Below are positions 1 through 11,603 of a stretch of 64,000 bases of DNA, one piece after another. The notes beneath the pieces were generated by a model, which saw only the letters and a program-made list of their open reading frames with translations, searched no databases and was not told the origin of the DNA. Origin of the DNA: Vigna angularis. Taxonomy: Eukaryota > Streptophyta > Magnoliopsida > Fabales > Fabaceae. Within the stretch, counting starts at the first letter, position 1. Every line of letters starts with the position of its first letter. Location: positions 25,276,077-25,340,076 of the forward strand of contig NC_068973.1 in the NCBI RefSeq assembly GCF_016808095.1. Direction: 5' to 3'. The position numbers and the translations under genes are program-made.

Positions 1-1042
1 TGGGGCATTTCATCAAACAGTTTCGGGAAAATATCAAACAGTTTGGTTTCACCTTGATTTCAACCTACATTTTGGGTTTTCTTGCTTTATTAATCTGTTC
101 TAGAGCTATTGGTAGTTTTAGTTTGAGTGCCTTCTTTCTAAACCACCTTATTTGATTGCTTGTCTCCTTGGAAATTCTAGTTTTGTTCAAGTGGAAAATC
201 TGTTCCAGCCTAATTCTGCTTTAAATGTGCACTGTCATTTGGTCAGTTTCTTCTTGATTTGTGGTGTTGTTCAGATGCTTATTGGTGCAGAGTTTGTGCT
301 AGGATGATGGCTCATGCTAGTGGTAGCATCTTGAGGGGTGGAAACTTGTATAGCTCTTGATCCAAGTGCCTCCACAACAAGGAAAAATAGCTTCCAGAAA
401 CACCATTCTGCAGTGAGAAAAAGAGTGAAAATTTGGCAATTCCACTAGCCAAATTTTGAGACACAAGCCAAATAGCTGAGGGATTGTAAGATTGAGTGTC
501 TATCCTCTAAAAGAAAGTTGCTCGAGTACCCTAAGACAGCCAGAAGTAAGATTTGAATAGCCTTGGCCAAAAGGAAAATTCTGCACTGAAAGGTCCATTT
601 TCTCAAATTGAATTATGCTATGAAATTGGTTTATACAGTTTCTGATTTGAGAAACATTTTACATGATCAAAAGGATTTTGAAAACTTATTGATTGAACTG
701 GTTTTTACAATTGAAGGTACAGATTTCAGCTTTTAAAAATTGTTCAAAACAGTTTTCATCACACCTTGTTTAAACCAATTTAGCTTTTTGATGTTTGGTG
801 TAGTTTGGTGTTGTCTTCTGGACAATAACCCAGTTTTCATCCAGTTCTATTTTTACCATTTTGGTCTTTAAATTCAAGTTGATTCAATCATCAATTTTGG
901 ACCAATTGAATAAATTGATATTCTCAACCGGAGCATTAGTTTTTTTTTCTATGATAAACATTGTAGGTCTAGAAATTAAATGGTGATCTTCAAAGAGATG
1001 CAAATGGATCTATCTAAGCCGAAGTGTGATAAACAAATTTTT
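1..1042. other. Unassigned AT-rich sequence
   Basis: No open frame of useful length and no recognisable protein similarity on either strand. The stretch lies directly against the primer-binding-site side of the LTR that follows, so part of it may be decayed internal sequence of that minus-strand retroelement. I cannot show this from the sequence. Confidence 0.4.
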
Positions 1043-2030
1043 AATCCCCGAAAATGGAGTCAAAAACTTGTTAAGACCTCGGCAAGTGTACCGAATCGTA
1101 TAAAGTAATAATAAATGGTAAGACCAAGTATTGTTTCCCAAGAGACTCACGGCACTAAACAATTATGTGATTACTCAACTAATTAAGACTCTAAAGAAAA
1201 AATTTTGGGGTTTTTGGATGCAAATGCAATAAAATAAACATGAATGCAATTTGATCAATTGAGGCTAAACACAAGAATGAATGGATGAAGTTGATGATAT
1301 TGTTGTTGGGTTTAGATTTCATCTAATTTACTCTCATGCATATATGAATTCATCTTCTTCATTAATGTTAATACCACTTTCTAATTTACCTTTTCCTCGA
1401 TGTCTCGGTGAAGAAAACCTACTCCTAATTACTAGTTCACAATGTCTTGTCTGCCTAGCAATTAATCAGGCATTACATTCGCACAGAAGCTTAAAGGCAA
1501 CCGATCCTCCTATTCCTATGTCTAGGTAATATTGCTTCCGGGAGAATTCCCCAAATCGTGATTTGTAAGATATCTCTCAATAACAATCCTAAGGAGAGAA
1601 GAGAAGAGTTGTCACATCCCCAAATCATCCAACCCTAAGAGTATGAAATCTCCTGATACTTACAAATCATAAGATTTATGCCATACATGAATAAAATAGC
1701 ACAAGCATTTGAGCAAAGAAGAATATCTCTAACAATTAATGAAAGAAGCATATATTAATAATAAGAATCAATTCAAATACAAGAGAGTTTAGAGGTTACA
1801 TCTTTCCCAACAATAAATAAGGTTTAGTTCTCCATCATTATGGAAGAACTAGATGAACAATGGAATGAAAGAATGGAAGAGATAGAAAAACCCTAGAAAG
1901 AGAATAGGAGAGCCATCACCATCTCCAAATCTACCCCCAAGGGGTGAAAACTGTGTTTTTGTGCTCCAGCCATCAAAAGATACAATCCCTAGGATGTGCA
2001 ACTCCTTAAATAAAACATAAAAATAACAAA
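1043..2030 (-). mobile_element. Truncated Ty3/gypsy LTR (G0) with decayed PBS
   Basis: Read on the minus strand this is the R/U5 part of the same LTR family as G1-G3. It ends in CTTAACA at 1069, preceded by the family signature complementary to 'gtaccgaatcg...ggtaagaccaag' at about 1089-1125. The usual block around 1281-1530 is also present and aligns by eye with 30860-31090 in the complete G3 LTR. Just outside the LTR end (about 1043-1061) is a degenerate tRNA-Asp-type primer binding site. The U3 part is missing: similarity stops near 2010-2030, where unrelated repeat sequence begins. The 82-codon open frame at 1281-1529 lies wholly inside the LTR and is not a gene. Confidence 0.75.
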
Positions 2031-2074
2031 AAATCATGGATCAACTAGCTAAGAAGCTTGATGAATCAAGAAGC
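2031..2074 (+). repeat. 44-bp direct repeat, copy 1
   Basis: Identical over 44 bases to 3573-3616. A second short repeat (AAGCCTATATCTTATTGCAT) follows at about 2070 and about 2125. The spacing and the gag-like remnant in between suggest parts of a 5' and a 3' LTR of one decayed element, but the flanks of the two copies do not align further. Confidence 0.7.
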
Positions 2075-2901
2075 CTATATCTTATTGCATATCAAAGTGC
2101 TACTGATTTGACGAGAAAATCATCAAGCCTATATCTTATTGCATCTCAAGGGATGAATACAAGTTGTTCGAGAAGCTTGGAACCTCTTTAAGCAAGGATT
2201 GAAGGGCGAAAGCAACCAAGAGAGCAACAAAATCTGATACAGCAGAGGACTCTTTGAACTGAAAGCAGTGCATCAATTTAAAGCTTTTGGCAGACCTTAC
2301 AAGCAATTCTGGACAAAACCAAGTCTCCAACACAACAGCCTTCACCTTGGAAACGTGACAGAACAATCAGTTCTTCACAGCAGATCCAAGGAGCTATAAG
2401 ACTAAAGTAGCATATTCAAATACAATGCGCACATGAAGCAGCAGTAGCTTGATCTTTTGAAGTTTTGAATTTGTAACCTGTTTTACATTTAGTTTCCTTT
2501 TGTTTTCTCTTAAAAAGTCCATTAAGACCAAGTTTTTGGAAGAGTCCTTGGTCTTCTCTCCAATCTTGGCAATTTTCTTTGCTTGCTTTGATAGTAGACG
2601 GTGAGTGTGTCTTGTTAGCCAAAAGCTACAAGCCTCATCTAGGATTTCCTTTGCTTTATTTTTCTTATTTCCACGCTCTAGGTTTTTGTTACATTAGAGT
2701 CCGAGTCTTTGATTATTGTGTTTGAGTCTTGTCCTTTGATTTTAAAGGTAATTTTAGTTTAAGGGGTAAATAGTTAGTAACCTAAGACATTTCTGGCAAG
2801 GCAAGATTTGGTACTTAAGCAATCTTCACCTCTCTTACTTGGGACTTGTCTAAGAGAGAAGCTTCTAACCCTTTAGACTAGAAAAACTCTTAAAAGCAAA
2901 G
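2075..2901 (+). other. Probable retroelement leader sequence
   Basis: No coding capacity. It lies between the 44-bp repeat and a gag-like broken reading frame, and has the pyrimidine-rich, stop-rich character of an LTR/leader segment. Family not assigned. Confidence 0.3.
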
Positions 2902-3222
2902 ATGTCTTGTTATAGTTCATATAGGTCATATATGATAGATAATTGTGATGAAATGTTTAATCAAGCTAGGAATCTTTCATTCTTTAGTAAAGACATAGGT
3001 GCATTAACATAACTAGCTTGGGAACAAGAAATTGATAAAATACATTCTTTGTTTTATAGAGAGAGTGAATCATATGTTCTTAGCATATATCTCTCTAAGC
3101 TAGAAGAGCATGCAAGTGAGTAGCGGGATGAAAGACAATATCATGTTAGGAAATGTAGAAAGTCCTCCATTTGTAATTGGTATGAATTATTGAATGAGAA
3201 GGAAGTTTGTGCCTTCAACCAT
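2902..3222 (+). pseudogene. Broken gag-like reading frame, unassigned
   Basis: From an ATG at 2902 one frame can be read for 107 codons with two in-frame stops (one shortly after a GALT sequence, one after HASE). The composition is Ser/Tyr-rich at the N-terminus, followed by a charged helical stretch. I do not recognise a domain. The position is that of gag: after a leader, and before a segment at about 3360-3392 that looks like the purine-rich junction before an LTR. Treated as a dead retroelement gene. Confidence 0.35.
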
Positions 3223-3390
3223 TAAAAGAAACCTAGAACTCATTAGAGATTGCATTGAAGATGGAAAAATATTTCTTAAGAGTTTAAATGATCATGGTTT
3301 CCTTCGTAGAGAACTAGAATTTAGAGCCAGACAAATTGTGCTTCTTTATATCTTCCCGATTTGAGGACAAATCGTTTTTTAAGAGGAAGG

Positions 3391-4107
3391 GTATGATGGA
3401 AACCCATTTAGGGCATTCCATTCAAAGGAGTATCAACTTAACCTAAGGCTAAGAAAGGGAAGTTGGAGAAGGACTTTTAAAAGAACTCATTCTTGATTTT
3501 CTTTCTCTAAAGTCTTAGAAGGATTATCTTGAATATGTTTGTATGTGTTTTGTAGGGTTTAATAAGGCTAGGAAATCATGGATCAACTAGCTAAGAAGCT
3601 TGATGAATCAAGAAGCAAGGAAACTTCAATAGTTGAGAATTAAGTTAAATCTTCACTTGGATGCATTATACAATTGTTTAGCAAGCTACTCTAGGAAGCC
3701 CAATGTGAGGCATATTCCAACAGCTTTGTTGAGTAGAAAGAAGCCTAGCACCCAGCGGAAGGGAGTTTGCGCTTAGCAGTTGAAGCTGCACCAAGCTTGT
3801 TGTCCACATGTTGCTACTAGCTTGTTGCCCACGTAGCCACTCACGTTTCTTCACCCTTGCACAGCTGGCATTGCTTGACAACGTTAGCCAAGTGAAGGCG
3901 TGAACCAAGAGCTTGTATTTTTCCTTTAAATAGCTTGCTTAGCCATTGTAAAAAGGACCTTTGATTTGAATGAAGAATTGATTTCTATTGATTTTGTCCA
4001 AAACATTCTTCTTGTTGAAGGTCACCGAGAGTGAGCTTGAGAGATTCCTCTAACCTCTCTCCCTAGTTAGGCTTCAATTCCTAGCATTTTTCCACCCATC
4101 CGCATCA
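3391..4107 (+). mobile_element. Candidate LTR of a decayed element
   Basis: A purine-rich run ending AAGAGGAAGGGTA precedes TGATGG at about 3391. A segment of about 715 bp follows, holding the second copy of the 44-bp repeat (3573-3616), a TATA-like box (CTTTAAATAG near 3933), and a possible end in GCATCA near 4107. No target duplication was found and no second full copy exists in the window, so this is tentative. Confidence 0.3.
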
Positions 4108-5003
4108 CATTTCCACACCGAAACATCTACCACCATTTCATTTCTCAAACACCGAACACCACCGCTATGAGAGTTCCTCCAATACCTTTTCATTCCTTAT
4201 ATTTTCATTCCACCGAATACACTTTCATCTTGCAATTCTCCTTCCTTCCGCTGTGTTCCATCATCAGTTCAGTCACGTCTTAGTTGTTCTTGACTTCCAA
4301 TCAGCCTTGGAATCCATAAGTCGTTGCATCCATATCCGTTCGAAGAAGAAGATCTGGTTGATTCCATCTTCCACTAGAATCAGTTGGATCGTTCTTCCAT
4401 CACTGTGTGAATATGAGAAATCAACAAAGTGTTACAGTAAGAAATTGATTATGACTATGATCAAATCGATTCTGCTTATATCTCTATGCTTATCCGTTGT
4501 ATCTATGTTCGAAGATGATAAGAGATTAAACTGTGTTTGATGATTGAAATTGTATCAACTATGCTATGTTTATACCGCTATACATGAGCTCTGATACAAT
4601 GTTGGAATATGATATTACATGCTCTGATTTATGCTCTGATATATACTCTGATTGTATTGCATTGTGCATGTGTCATTTGAGATAAATACATGCATAATGA
4701 TAGGGGGAACATTGCATTTTATTCATATATCTCACATGTTTTCATTTAAAGGGAGAAAATCTTAAAATCATGTGGATATTAATGACAAGGGGAGCATCAT
4801 AATCTGTTTTGATTATTATATTAGATGCATCTTAAGATTGTTGATTATCTGTGTATCAATTACAGTGTGTTTACTTTTTTTTGCTAATGCCCAAAGGGGT
4901 AGAATTATGATGTTTTTGTAATTGAAGATAATTTGTATGATATGATTTGTGCAACATGATTATTTATTTATCATGGTTGTGCATCATCAAAAAAGGGGGA
5001 GAT
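4108..5003 (+). mobile_element. 3' internal tail of plus-strand copia element (C0)
   Basis: From about 4310 to 4990 this matches, in opposite orientation, the minus-strand copia pieces at 23782-24129, 10929-11114 and 7525-8082. Shared landmarks are the repeated 'ctctgat' block at 4580-4660, GATAGGGGGA around 4700, and 'gcccaaaggggtag' near 4892. This is the non-coding stretch between the last ORF and the polypurine tract (AAAAAAGGGGGAGA at 4990-5002). The short open frame at 4253-4540 is not convincing. The 5' part of this element is absent. Confidence 0.7.
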
Positions 5004-5489
5004 TGTTGAGATTGTTGATAGGGGGAGCACTGTTGTTGCTTAACACAATCTCATAAATATCTGTGTTTTTTATGATGACAACACATAATTAATAACACAT
5101 GTATATTATGTGTTTACAGAAGAGGGTGTTCTTGTTGCAAGTCTTGTTGTTTATTGCCTATATTAGATTAGAGGGGTAGAGAGGTGTTTTATATTTTTGA
5201 CATGAGGTCTCTATAAAAACCTTGTTGTAAAAATCTTGATCTTTATAGTGCATTTGCTTCTTGTGGTTGGAAGAAACTGGATGTAGGCTTGTCCGAACCG
5301 GTATAAAAACACAGCGTTTGAATTTTCTGATCCTTAATCTCTTTTATTCATTCGATTAAGTTCTTTACATATTCGATTATGTTTTTGCTGCATTGTTGTT
5401 CATTTACCTTGCGATTCAAGAAAAGTGTAAAGACATCACAATTTTTGAAAAAGATTTTAAAAGCTCTTGTTTTTACAATTCACCAATTC

Positions 5490-5531
<42 letters not shown>

Positions 5532-5567
5532 TCTTGTTGTGAGAAATTGAGCCATTCTATTTTAACA
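5004..5567 (+). mobile_element. Copia 3' LTR (C0)
   Basis: Starts TGTTGAGATTGTTGATAGGG directly after the polypurine tract and ends ATTTTAACA. It carries the same U5 landmarks (CACTATAAAGATC-type box, 'ggcttgtccgaaccggtataaa', 'caattcacccc...tcttgt') as the minus-strand copia LTRs in the window. At 564 bp it is less than half their length. The middle, with the ATCGAT-rich block, has been lost. Confidence 0.85.
5491..5528 (+). repeat. Poly-C tract, 38 bases
   Basis: Uninterrupted run of 38 C in the U5 end of the copia LTR, where the other copies have 3 to 7 C/G. The proline run in the open frame at 5379-5579 is only a translation of this tract. Confidence 0.95.
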
Positions 5568-6056
5568 ATACACGCTTAGTTTATAATGGATATAATTTAA
5601 ATATTTTAGGATAATTCTTTTGAACACTAGTTTACCCTATTATTATTTTATATTTCTTATGCTTTTTTTGTTTTGTTTGTTTCTTTTGCGATGATTACTT
5701 CACAGTGTGAGCATATGAGGAGTTAGATGATGACATGCCACTGGTAGAAAGCAGAGATTCTAAGAAGTTTTATAATTTCCTAGTAGATTTTTGTATAGGA
5801 GTTTTTTCTTTTAGACAAACTCATCTAAATCATAGTTGTTTTGTATATATTTTTTATTATTATAGTTATTTTTTTCTAGGATAAGTGTATTAATACATTA
5901 TATATTAGGTCTACCTGTTTTGGTTTTATTCATATTATAACATTTTATATAGTACTTTTATACTATTAAATGTGATATTACATTAAATCTTTAAATATTT
6001 GTATCGATTAATGGTACAAAAACAAAATGAAGTACATCCATACACAATAATATATA
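5568..6056. other. Spacer between copia elements
   Basis: AT-rich, no gene. The part from about 5795 to 5975 closely resembles 55325-55515 in the same orientation (shared 'ctaggataagtgtattaata' and 'tattaggtct...tgttttggtttt'), so it is either a low-copy element or a duplicated host segment. Confidence 0.5.
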
Positions 6057-7524
6057 TGTTAAAAAAGATGTGCTTCGTTTCTCACACCAAGAAGGGGGTG
6101 AATTGGTGATGTATAAAAGTGATCGCTTTTGCAATCTTTTTCACAAAACTATAAGTCTTTAAACTTTTCTTGAATCGCAAGTAAAAATGTATGCAATGTA
6201 ACAATATGCGTATTTGAATACAGATATTATGCAATCGATTAAATGTAGAGAATTAGGGAGAAGAAGATTCAAACTCTAAGATTTTATACTGGTTCGGCCA
6301 AGCCTACATTCAGTGTCCTTCCAATCAACCTTAGACCGAAACCCAATTGCACTATAAGATCTGAGTTTTTACAACAAGATTTTTACAGCAATCTCAATTG
6401 TCAAAATGTAAACAACCTCTCTAACTCACTAATCTAAAATAGCCATTTACAACAGACTAGCAGCAAGAACAATCCTCTCCTGCAGTCAACCCCTTTGAGA
6501 TCCCCCTCAAAGTCAAGAACCACATGTTCTTCTTCCTGTATACACCACAGGGAAACAACAACACTAAAGCGTTTGCAAGAGCTTCTTCATCCAGCAGTAT
6601 GCACTTCTGTTGTGCATAATGATCAGACAATTTGAATCAATCAATCCAGCTTCTCAAGCAACCTTCACGATTTGAACACCACAACAATTCTTGGTTCTTG
6701 GAGCTTTTTCCTCTTTTGTAAAACTTTAAAGCATTTATCTGAAACAAATATGAAAGTGTTAAAAAATCAATTGTCTTACAAAAATTCAAATCACGCGTTT
6801 ATATATAGTTTAACTCAAATCAGACCCGTTTTAATCGATTATACTATTAATCTAATCGATTTCATCTCATAGTTATAACAGGTTAACAACAGTCAAACTC
6901 ATTAATTGAATGCACAATTAATGTAATCGATTTGCATTTAATGCTTGGTTAACATATTTAAAAATATGACCATTGTTACCGTTATGTCAATCAATGAAAC
7001 ATTTTCAAATCTTTAAAAAACTTAATTGAATACAAGATGCATGTAATCGATTAAGTTTTAACACATAATATATTTTTGAAAACTTTTCTTCTCAAAATCC
7101 ATCAGAGCACACTTGAAAAAGATTTGTGCAAATACACGAGTTTTAATCGATTTAATCACTAACGTAATCGATTCAAAACCTGTTGTTTTGCCATAGTTTA
7201 AAGCTTAAGTTGTTTGATGACTTTAACTGATTATCACACCATTGTAATCGATTAAGTCATACATATATGCTTGGTGCATGTGGTTTTTCCATTTCAAAAC
7301 TCATATTATGCATGCATTGATATAATCACATTTCCAACACAGTAGTATGCAACATAATATGTTTACAGTTATACTTGTACAAATCTCACAGTAAGCATAT
7401 AAGCATATAACACAGTACATATACATGTTTTTTTACTAACTATGTGTTGTCATCATCAAAAACAGATATCACAGAGATTGTAGGTTCAACTAAACCTGTG
7501 CTCCCCCTATCAGCAATCTCAACA
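6057..7524 (-). mobile_element. Copia shell element C1, 3' LTR
   Basis: On the plus strand it begins TGTTAAAAAAGATGTG and ends CAATCTCAACA, i.e. TGTTGAG...TTTTTTAACA on the minus strand, 1468 bp. The complement of the polypurine tract (ATCTCCCTCTTTTTT) follows at 7525. It pairs with the very similar LTR at 43916-45348, which lies next to a PBS and gag, so the two delimit one element. Its U3 holds many copies of AATCGATT-type palindromes. The flank before it (6052-6056, ATATA) can be compared with ATATT after 45345. Confidence 0.9.
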
Positions 7525-8082
7525 ATCTCCCTCTTTTTTGATGATGCACAACCATGATTAATAAAACCATGTTGTAAAATTAGACACAGTTCAATTATCT
7601 CAAAAAAAACACAGTTCAATTACATCAAATAATTTGCCCCTTTGGGCATTAGCAAAAAAGGCATGTAGTACACTGTAATTGAAACAAAGATAATAAAGCA
7701 ATTTGAGATGCATCAATCAGTATATTAGAATAATTTGATGTTCCCCTGTCAATAATCTTCACATGCTTTTATCATTTTCTCCCCCCTTTCAGTAACATGT
7801 GAACAATTAACAACATATAATGCTTCCCATGTCATTATGCATATTTAGATATCATAGCACAGATGCATAATACAATTATATCAGAGCACATATCACTCAA
7901 GAATATTCAAGCAATGTATCAGAGAAATATTACAAACATTCTATCAGAGTAGTATTGATACATGTTGAATCATCACAACAATTTAAACACTTATAATCTC
8001 AAATCATATTCACAGCGGATTAACCAAAGAGATATAAGATGAATAAACATATAACAGAAAATAAGTCAAGGTTTAAAGTATC
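7525..8082 (-). mobile_element. C1 3' internal non-coding segment
   Basis: Minus-strand counterpart of 4400-5003: polypurine tract complement, 'gggcattagcaaaaaa', the ATCAGAGCA-rich block and the segment complementary to 'atctctttggttaatccg'. No ORF. It is cut at 8082 by the start of another copia LTR. The five bases before that LTR are GTATC. Confidence 0.8.
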
Positions 8083-9486
8083 TGTTAAAATAGAATGCCT
8101 CAATTTCTCACACCAACAGTGAATTGGTGAAGTGTAAAAACAAAAGCGTTTAAAATCTTTTTCACAAAATGTGATGCCTTTACACTTTTCTTGAATCGCA
8201 AGGTAAATGACTAGATTTGCAGCGAAAACTTAATCGAATATGCAAAGAACTTAATCGAATGAATAAAAGAGAGTAGGGATCAAAAAATTCAAATGTTGTT
8301 TTTTTATACTGGTTCGGCCAAGCCTACATCCAGTGTCCTTCCAACCACATGAAGCAAATGCACTATAAAGATCAAGGTTTTTACAACAAGATTTTTATAG
8401 AGACCTCACGTCAAAAATATAAAACACCTATCTAACCCTCTAAGCTAATATAGGCAGTAAACAACAAGACCAGCAGCAAGAACACCCTCTTCTGCTGTCA
8501 AACCTTTGAGGCACCCTCAAAGTCAAGAACACCATCGTTCTTCTTCCTGTAATCACAATAGGGAAACCAAGCCAATCTTCAAAATATTGCAAATCCTGAT
8601 CACGTAGTAAACACCCAAATATGCAGATTGATCACACGTTTGAAACACACAGCAAGTCCTGCTCCTAAATCTCATAATCCTTGATCACCATGGTCAATCT
8701 TGATTCTTGGAGCTTTTCCCTTCTCTATAAGATCACACAGCTTTTTGTGAAAATATGAAAGTCTTAGAATCACAAAAGTTCTTCCAGAATTCAAATCAGC
8801 GTCAATTTATAGTTAAACACATATCAGACGCATTTTAATCGACTTTGCTAATAATGTAATCGAATACATCATTCAGTGATAACAGTTTAGCAACAATCGC
8901 AACAATTAATTGAATGTACAATTAATGCAATCGACTATCATTTAATGCTTGGTCAACACAATTAAAAATATGACTGTTATGTTAGTTGTGACAAGCATTT
9001 AACAGTTTTTCAAAACATCAACCAACTTAGTCGAATACAAATCACATGCAATCGATTAAGCAACAATACTTAGCACAGTTTTGAAAACTTTTCTTCTTGA
9101 AAAATCTCACAGCACACTTGAAAAGATTTTGTGCAAACACACGAGTTTTAATTGATTCACCCCATAATGTAATCGACTTAAAACTACTGTTTTGCCACAT
9201 ATTTAAAGTACAACTAAGGTGCTTGTGGTTTTCGTTTTCCAAAAATATATGTCATGCATACACATATAAAATCACATATTTAACATAATGATATGCAATG
9301 AACAACACAGTCATGTTCTCATATATGCTCATACAGATTTAACACAGTAAAGAACAACATATAACATGTAAACACAGAACATGTAACACAGAATATACAT
9401 GTGTTATTAATTATGTGTTGTCATCATCAAAAACACAGATATTTCTAAGATTGGGTTAAGCAAAAGTTGTGCTCCCCCTGTCAACA
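8083..9486 (-). mobile_element. Copia element C2, 3' LTR
   Basis: Starts (plus strand) TGTTAAAATAGAATGCC and ends CCTGTCAACA, 1404 bp. Same landmarks as C1 but clearly diverged from it, so it is a separate insertion. The polypurine tract complement follows at once. No matching C2 5' LTR is found in the window. Confidence 0.85.
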
Positions 9487-9620
9487 ATCTCTCCCTTTTT
9501 TGATGATGCACAACCATGATTAATAATCAACCGTGTTGCACAAATCATATCATACAGATTATCTTCAATTACAAAAACATCATAATTCTCCCCCTTTGGG
9601 CATTAGCAAAAAAAGGTAAG
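9487..9620 (-). mobile_element. C2 internal segment, right of polypurine tract
   Basis: Polypurine tract complement, 'gatgatgcacaaccatga' and 'ccccctttgggcattagc', as at the 3' end of the other copia elements. Interrupted at 9621 by a solo LTR and resumed at 10934 (target duplication GTAAG). Confidence 0.8.
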
Positions 9621-10928
9621 TGTTAAAATAGATTGGCTTAATTTTCAACACCAAAAGGGGGAGTGAATTGGTGAAATACAAAAACAATGTTTTCTTTAAA
9701 TCTTTTTCGCAAAGTATATGACTTTAAAAACTTTCTTGAAACACAAAGAAAAAGATTTTTAAGTGCAAAGGAAAAAAAGTTGATTAAACGCAGTACATAG
9801 TCTATTAAGTAAAAGTGTAGGGATAGAAAAATCAAACACTGCTTTTTATACTGGTTTGGCCAAGCCTACATCCAGTGTCCTTCCTCACCAGGAAGCAAAT
9901 GCACTATAATGATCAAGGTTTTTACAACAAGGATTTCGACGTCAAAAATATAAAACACCTCTCTAACCCTCTGATCAAAATATAGTCATACAACACACAA
10001 AGACCAGCAATAAGATGTCCCCTCTCCTGCCGTCTTCAACCCTTTGAGAAACCCCTCAAAGTCCAGAACACAACACGTCCTCTTCCTGTAGTCACAATAG
10101 GGCAACAACACCAATCTTCACAAGATTGAATTCCTTATCACCAAAATAGACACCTTCAGTGCAGATTTGATCAGACAGTAAAAGCATACAATCCTTGCTC
10201 TTCATGCTATCTCTAAAGATGAGCACCACGGTCTTCTTTAAGAGTTCTTGGAGCATTTCCCAAATCTGTAAGACAACAATAATCTGAAAATTATCACATA
10301 ATTCGTTAGATTCTCAAAACTTCTTACAAAATTCAAATTTGCGTCAATATATAGTTTTTCACAATTGTGACGTTCTTCAGTCGACTTTGCCACTAATGAA
10401 GTCGAATACAGTCATGACAGTTATAACAGTTAGTAGCAGTCATAACAATTAATTGATTACACAATTAATGCAGTTGTTTCACAATTAATTCTTGGTCAAA
10501 CATATTTAAAAATATAGTCGTTAGACACTTTAAGACAAGCATTAACAGAATTTCAAAACATAACAAACTTAGTTGAATGGCTTGCACACATAGTCGACTT
10601 TGTAATAGTTAAAAACATAGTTTTGAAAAACTTTCTCTTCAAAAATTCTTACATCACACAATTTAAGTTCAACTAAAGTGCATGTGGTTTTTCTTTTCCA
10701 AAACAAATTTCATGCAATCACAAATTAAATCTCACATATATAACATAGTGAATTGCAATGATCAACACAACACAAACATGTTCTGATATAATCATAATCA
10801 TGAAAGTAATGAACATGTAACACATAAACATATGTGTTATTAATTATGTGTTGTCATCATAAAAAACCAGAAGCTCTAAGATTGTAGGTTCAACTAAACC
10901 AATGCTCCCCCTATCAACAATCTCAACA
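9621..10928 (-). mobile_element. Copia solo LTR (C3) with TSD GTAAG
   Basis: 1308 bp from TGTTAAAATAG to TCTCAACA. It is flanked by GTAAG on both sides (9616-9620 and 10929-10933) with no internal region, and the C2 internal sequence is continuous across the site. This is the signature of a full element reduced to one LTR by LTR-LTR recombination. Confidence 0.92.
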
Positions 10929-11114
10929 GTAAGATCACTGTAATTGATACACAGATAATCAACAATCTTAAGATGCATCTGATATAATAATCAAAACAAA
11001 TTATGATGCTCCCCTGTCATTAATATCCACATGATTTTAAGATTTTCTCCCTTTAAATGAAAAATGTGAGATATATGAATAAAATGCAATCCTCCCCCTC
11101 TCATTATGCATGTA
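10929..11114 (-). mobile_element. C2 internal non-coding segment
   Basis: Complement of 4690-4865 in the plus-strand copy (GATGCATCTTAAGATTG block and the GATAGGGGGA-like block). Interrupted at 11115 by gypsy element G1. The last five bases, ATGTA, are repeated after G1 at 23782-23786, where the copia sequence resumes. Confidence 0.85.
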
Positions 11115-11603
11115 TGTTAACGGTTGAAAATACCGTTATCTGTGATGTAATTTTGGAACTAAATACACCCTTTTCTGCTTAGAAACTTGCTTGGAATAAT
11201 GTTTTTCTGTTAAGTTGTGTAAATAAGAGATTTGAGGTTGAATTTCATGATTTTATGACTAATTCCCTTTGTTTTGATAGAAAATGAGTTAATTTGGAAA
11301 GTAGGGATAAAGTGCTAAGGAGATAGAGCTTAGAAAGGTCCAGAAAAAGCACTAGAAGGAAGGAAGCTCGAGGTTTGGGCGCCTTTTTTGGAGGCTTGAG
11401 CGCAGCAAACCACCGCTCACCGCTTGGGCGCCCCTTTTTCGGTGCTTGAGCGCCAACAACACGAAGATTGGGCGTCCTCTAGAAGGCTTAAGCGCAGAAA
11501 GAGCCGCTCACCGCTCGGGCACCTCCTTTTGGGGTGCTTGAGCGTCAGATGTAGAAGGCTTGTGCGTACTCTGGAAGGCTTAAGCGCTGAAAGCTTTACT
11601 ACC
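11115..11603 (+). mobile_element. G1 5' LTR, U3 part only
   Basis: TGTTAACGGTTGAAAATACC start, then the family U3 and the GC-rich zone (11370-11600) with repeated GCTTGAGCGC-type palindromes. At about 11603 the sequence passes directly into protease-coding sequence, so R, U5, PBS and gag were deleted. The first 60 or so codons of the 327-codon open frame starting at 11424 are LTR, not protein-coding. Confidence 0.85.

Noticed and set aside
5379..5579. Small protein with a proline run
   Set aside because: The run is the poly-C tract inside an LTR; no start context or homologue.
11424..11603. N-terminal part of the 327-codon frame as gag
   Set aside because: It is translated LTR sequence of the GC-rich zone, joined to protease by a deletion.
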